A stretch of DNA of 45,000 bases from Prorocentrum cordatum (Eukaryota; Sar; Dinophyceae; Prorocentrales; Prorocentraceae), in NCBI GenBank assembly GCA_963575745.1, contig CAUYUJ010001447.1, forward strand, positions 392,979-437,978. The letters run 5' to 3'. The position numbers were made by a program, and so were the translations under genes. Below, in pieces: positions 44,735 through 45,000 of the stretch. The stretch's first letter is position 1. Every line of letters starts with the position of its first letter. Below the pieces are notes generated by a model, which was given only the letters and a program-made list of their open reading frames with translations, did no database searches and was not told the origin of the DNA.

Positions 44735-45000
44735 CCCTTCCCCGCCTCCTTCATGGCCCCCACTCCGTCACTCCCTCTCTCCCTGTGACGCAGGAGAGTG
44801 GCAGTCTCCTTGCTGATGACGTTTGTGCCGCAGCACATGTCACTGCCGATGTGGTGCGCCTGTAAGATCTCGGTCAGGATTGGCTCTCGGATCCTTCCCT
44901 GCCCCAAGGCGGCGGAGCGCACAACGGACTCCACAGCTGCCCTCACATCGTGCCCCGCAGCAGGCCCCACAATGGACCGCACCGCGGGCCCCCCTCTGAC
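44735..45000 (-). CDS. Coding-like segment at the window edge, partial, unrecognised
   Basis: The minus strand is open from the window end (45,000) and reads VRSIVGPAAGHDVRAAVESV, VRSAALGQGRIREPILTEIL, QAHHIGSDMCCGTNVISKET and ATLLRHRERGSDGVGAMKEA. This is a mixed hydrophobic/charged sequence typical of a folded protein. The 5' part lies outside the window. The same frame stays open down to 44,092 but there it is low-complexity and then crosses the GTGGGGATAC repeat, so the exon probably ends between about 44,700 and 44,830. No donor site was assigned with confidence. Family unknown. Confidence 0.38.

Overview
This window looks like nuclear DNA from a GC-rich, repeat-dominated eukaryote, most likely a dinoflagellate (inference). 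The evidence is long trinucleotide and tetranucleotide microsatellites, many families of short dispersed repeats, foldback elements, satellite-like arrays, coding-like pieces that are only open in short blocks beside splice-like CAG/ and /GTAAG sequences, and no operon-like gene packing. I found no rRNA, tRNA, CRISPR array, dinoflagellate spliced-leader sequence or telomeric repeat. No protein gene can be named with confidence. Nearly all long open frames are by-products of GC richness and of repeats whose length is a multiple of three.

Layout. 1-500: a dispersed-repeat copy and a pyrimidine-rich three-copy repeat. 500-4775: a degenerate tandem array of about forty 102-bp units, with a higher-order duplication inside it. 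4.7-5.2 kb: a coding-like minus-strand frame that runs into the array. 5.2-23.3 kb: a patchwork of short dispersed families (called DR-A to DR-K, TIR element, TTCTNNGAA cluster and T-shaped foldback element below), separated by (TCC)n, (CA)n, (TC)n and (GTC)n microsatellites. 22.1-22.7 kb: a tandem array with units of about 90 bp. 23.87-27.77 kb: two tandem copies (offset 1770 bp) of a block that carries 248-bp repeats in inverted arrangement, giving a large palindrome with arms of about 808 nt. 28.4-29.8 kb: a tandem array of 375-381-bp units. 29.8-30.36 kb: about 580 bp of (ACAT)n/(ACCT)n. 30.4-32 kb: further dispersed repeats. 32-38.6 kb: the least repetitive part, with several protein-like stretches mainly on the minus strand, interrupted by stops and frame changes. 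These could be exons of an unrecognised gene or remnants of decayed genes or retroelements. 38.8-39.78 kb: a GGA-rich purine tract of about 1 kb. 39.8-45 kb: short coding-like pieces, two more T-shaped foldback elements, a second (GTC)n tract, a 110-bp duplication, a spaced 400-650-bp repeat, and a minus-strand coding-like frame that runs off the right end.

The parts do not form a visible pathway. The clear biology is repeat architecture: at least five families with inverted-repeat or palindromic design occur in more than one copy in 45 kb, which suggests recent activity of non-autonomous mobile or hairpin-prone elements. All similarity statements come from comparing stretches of this window by eye. 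No database search was possible.
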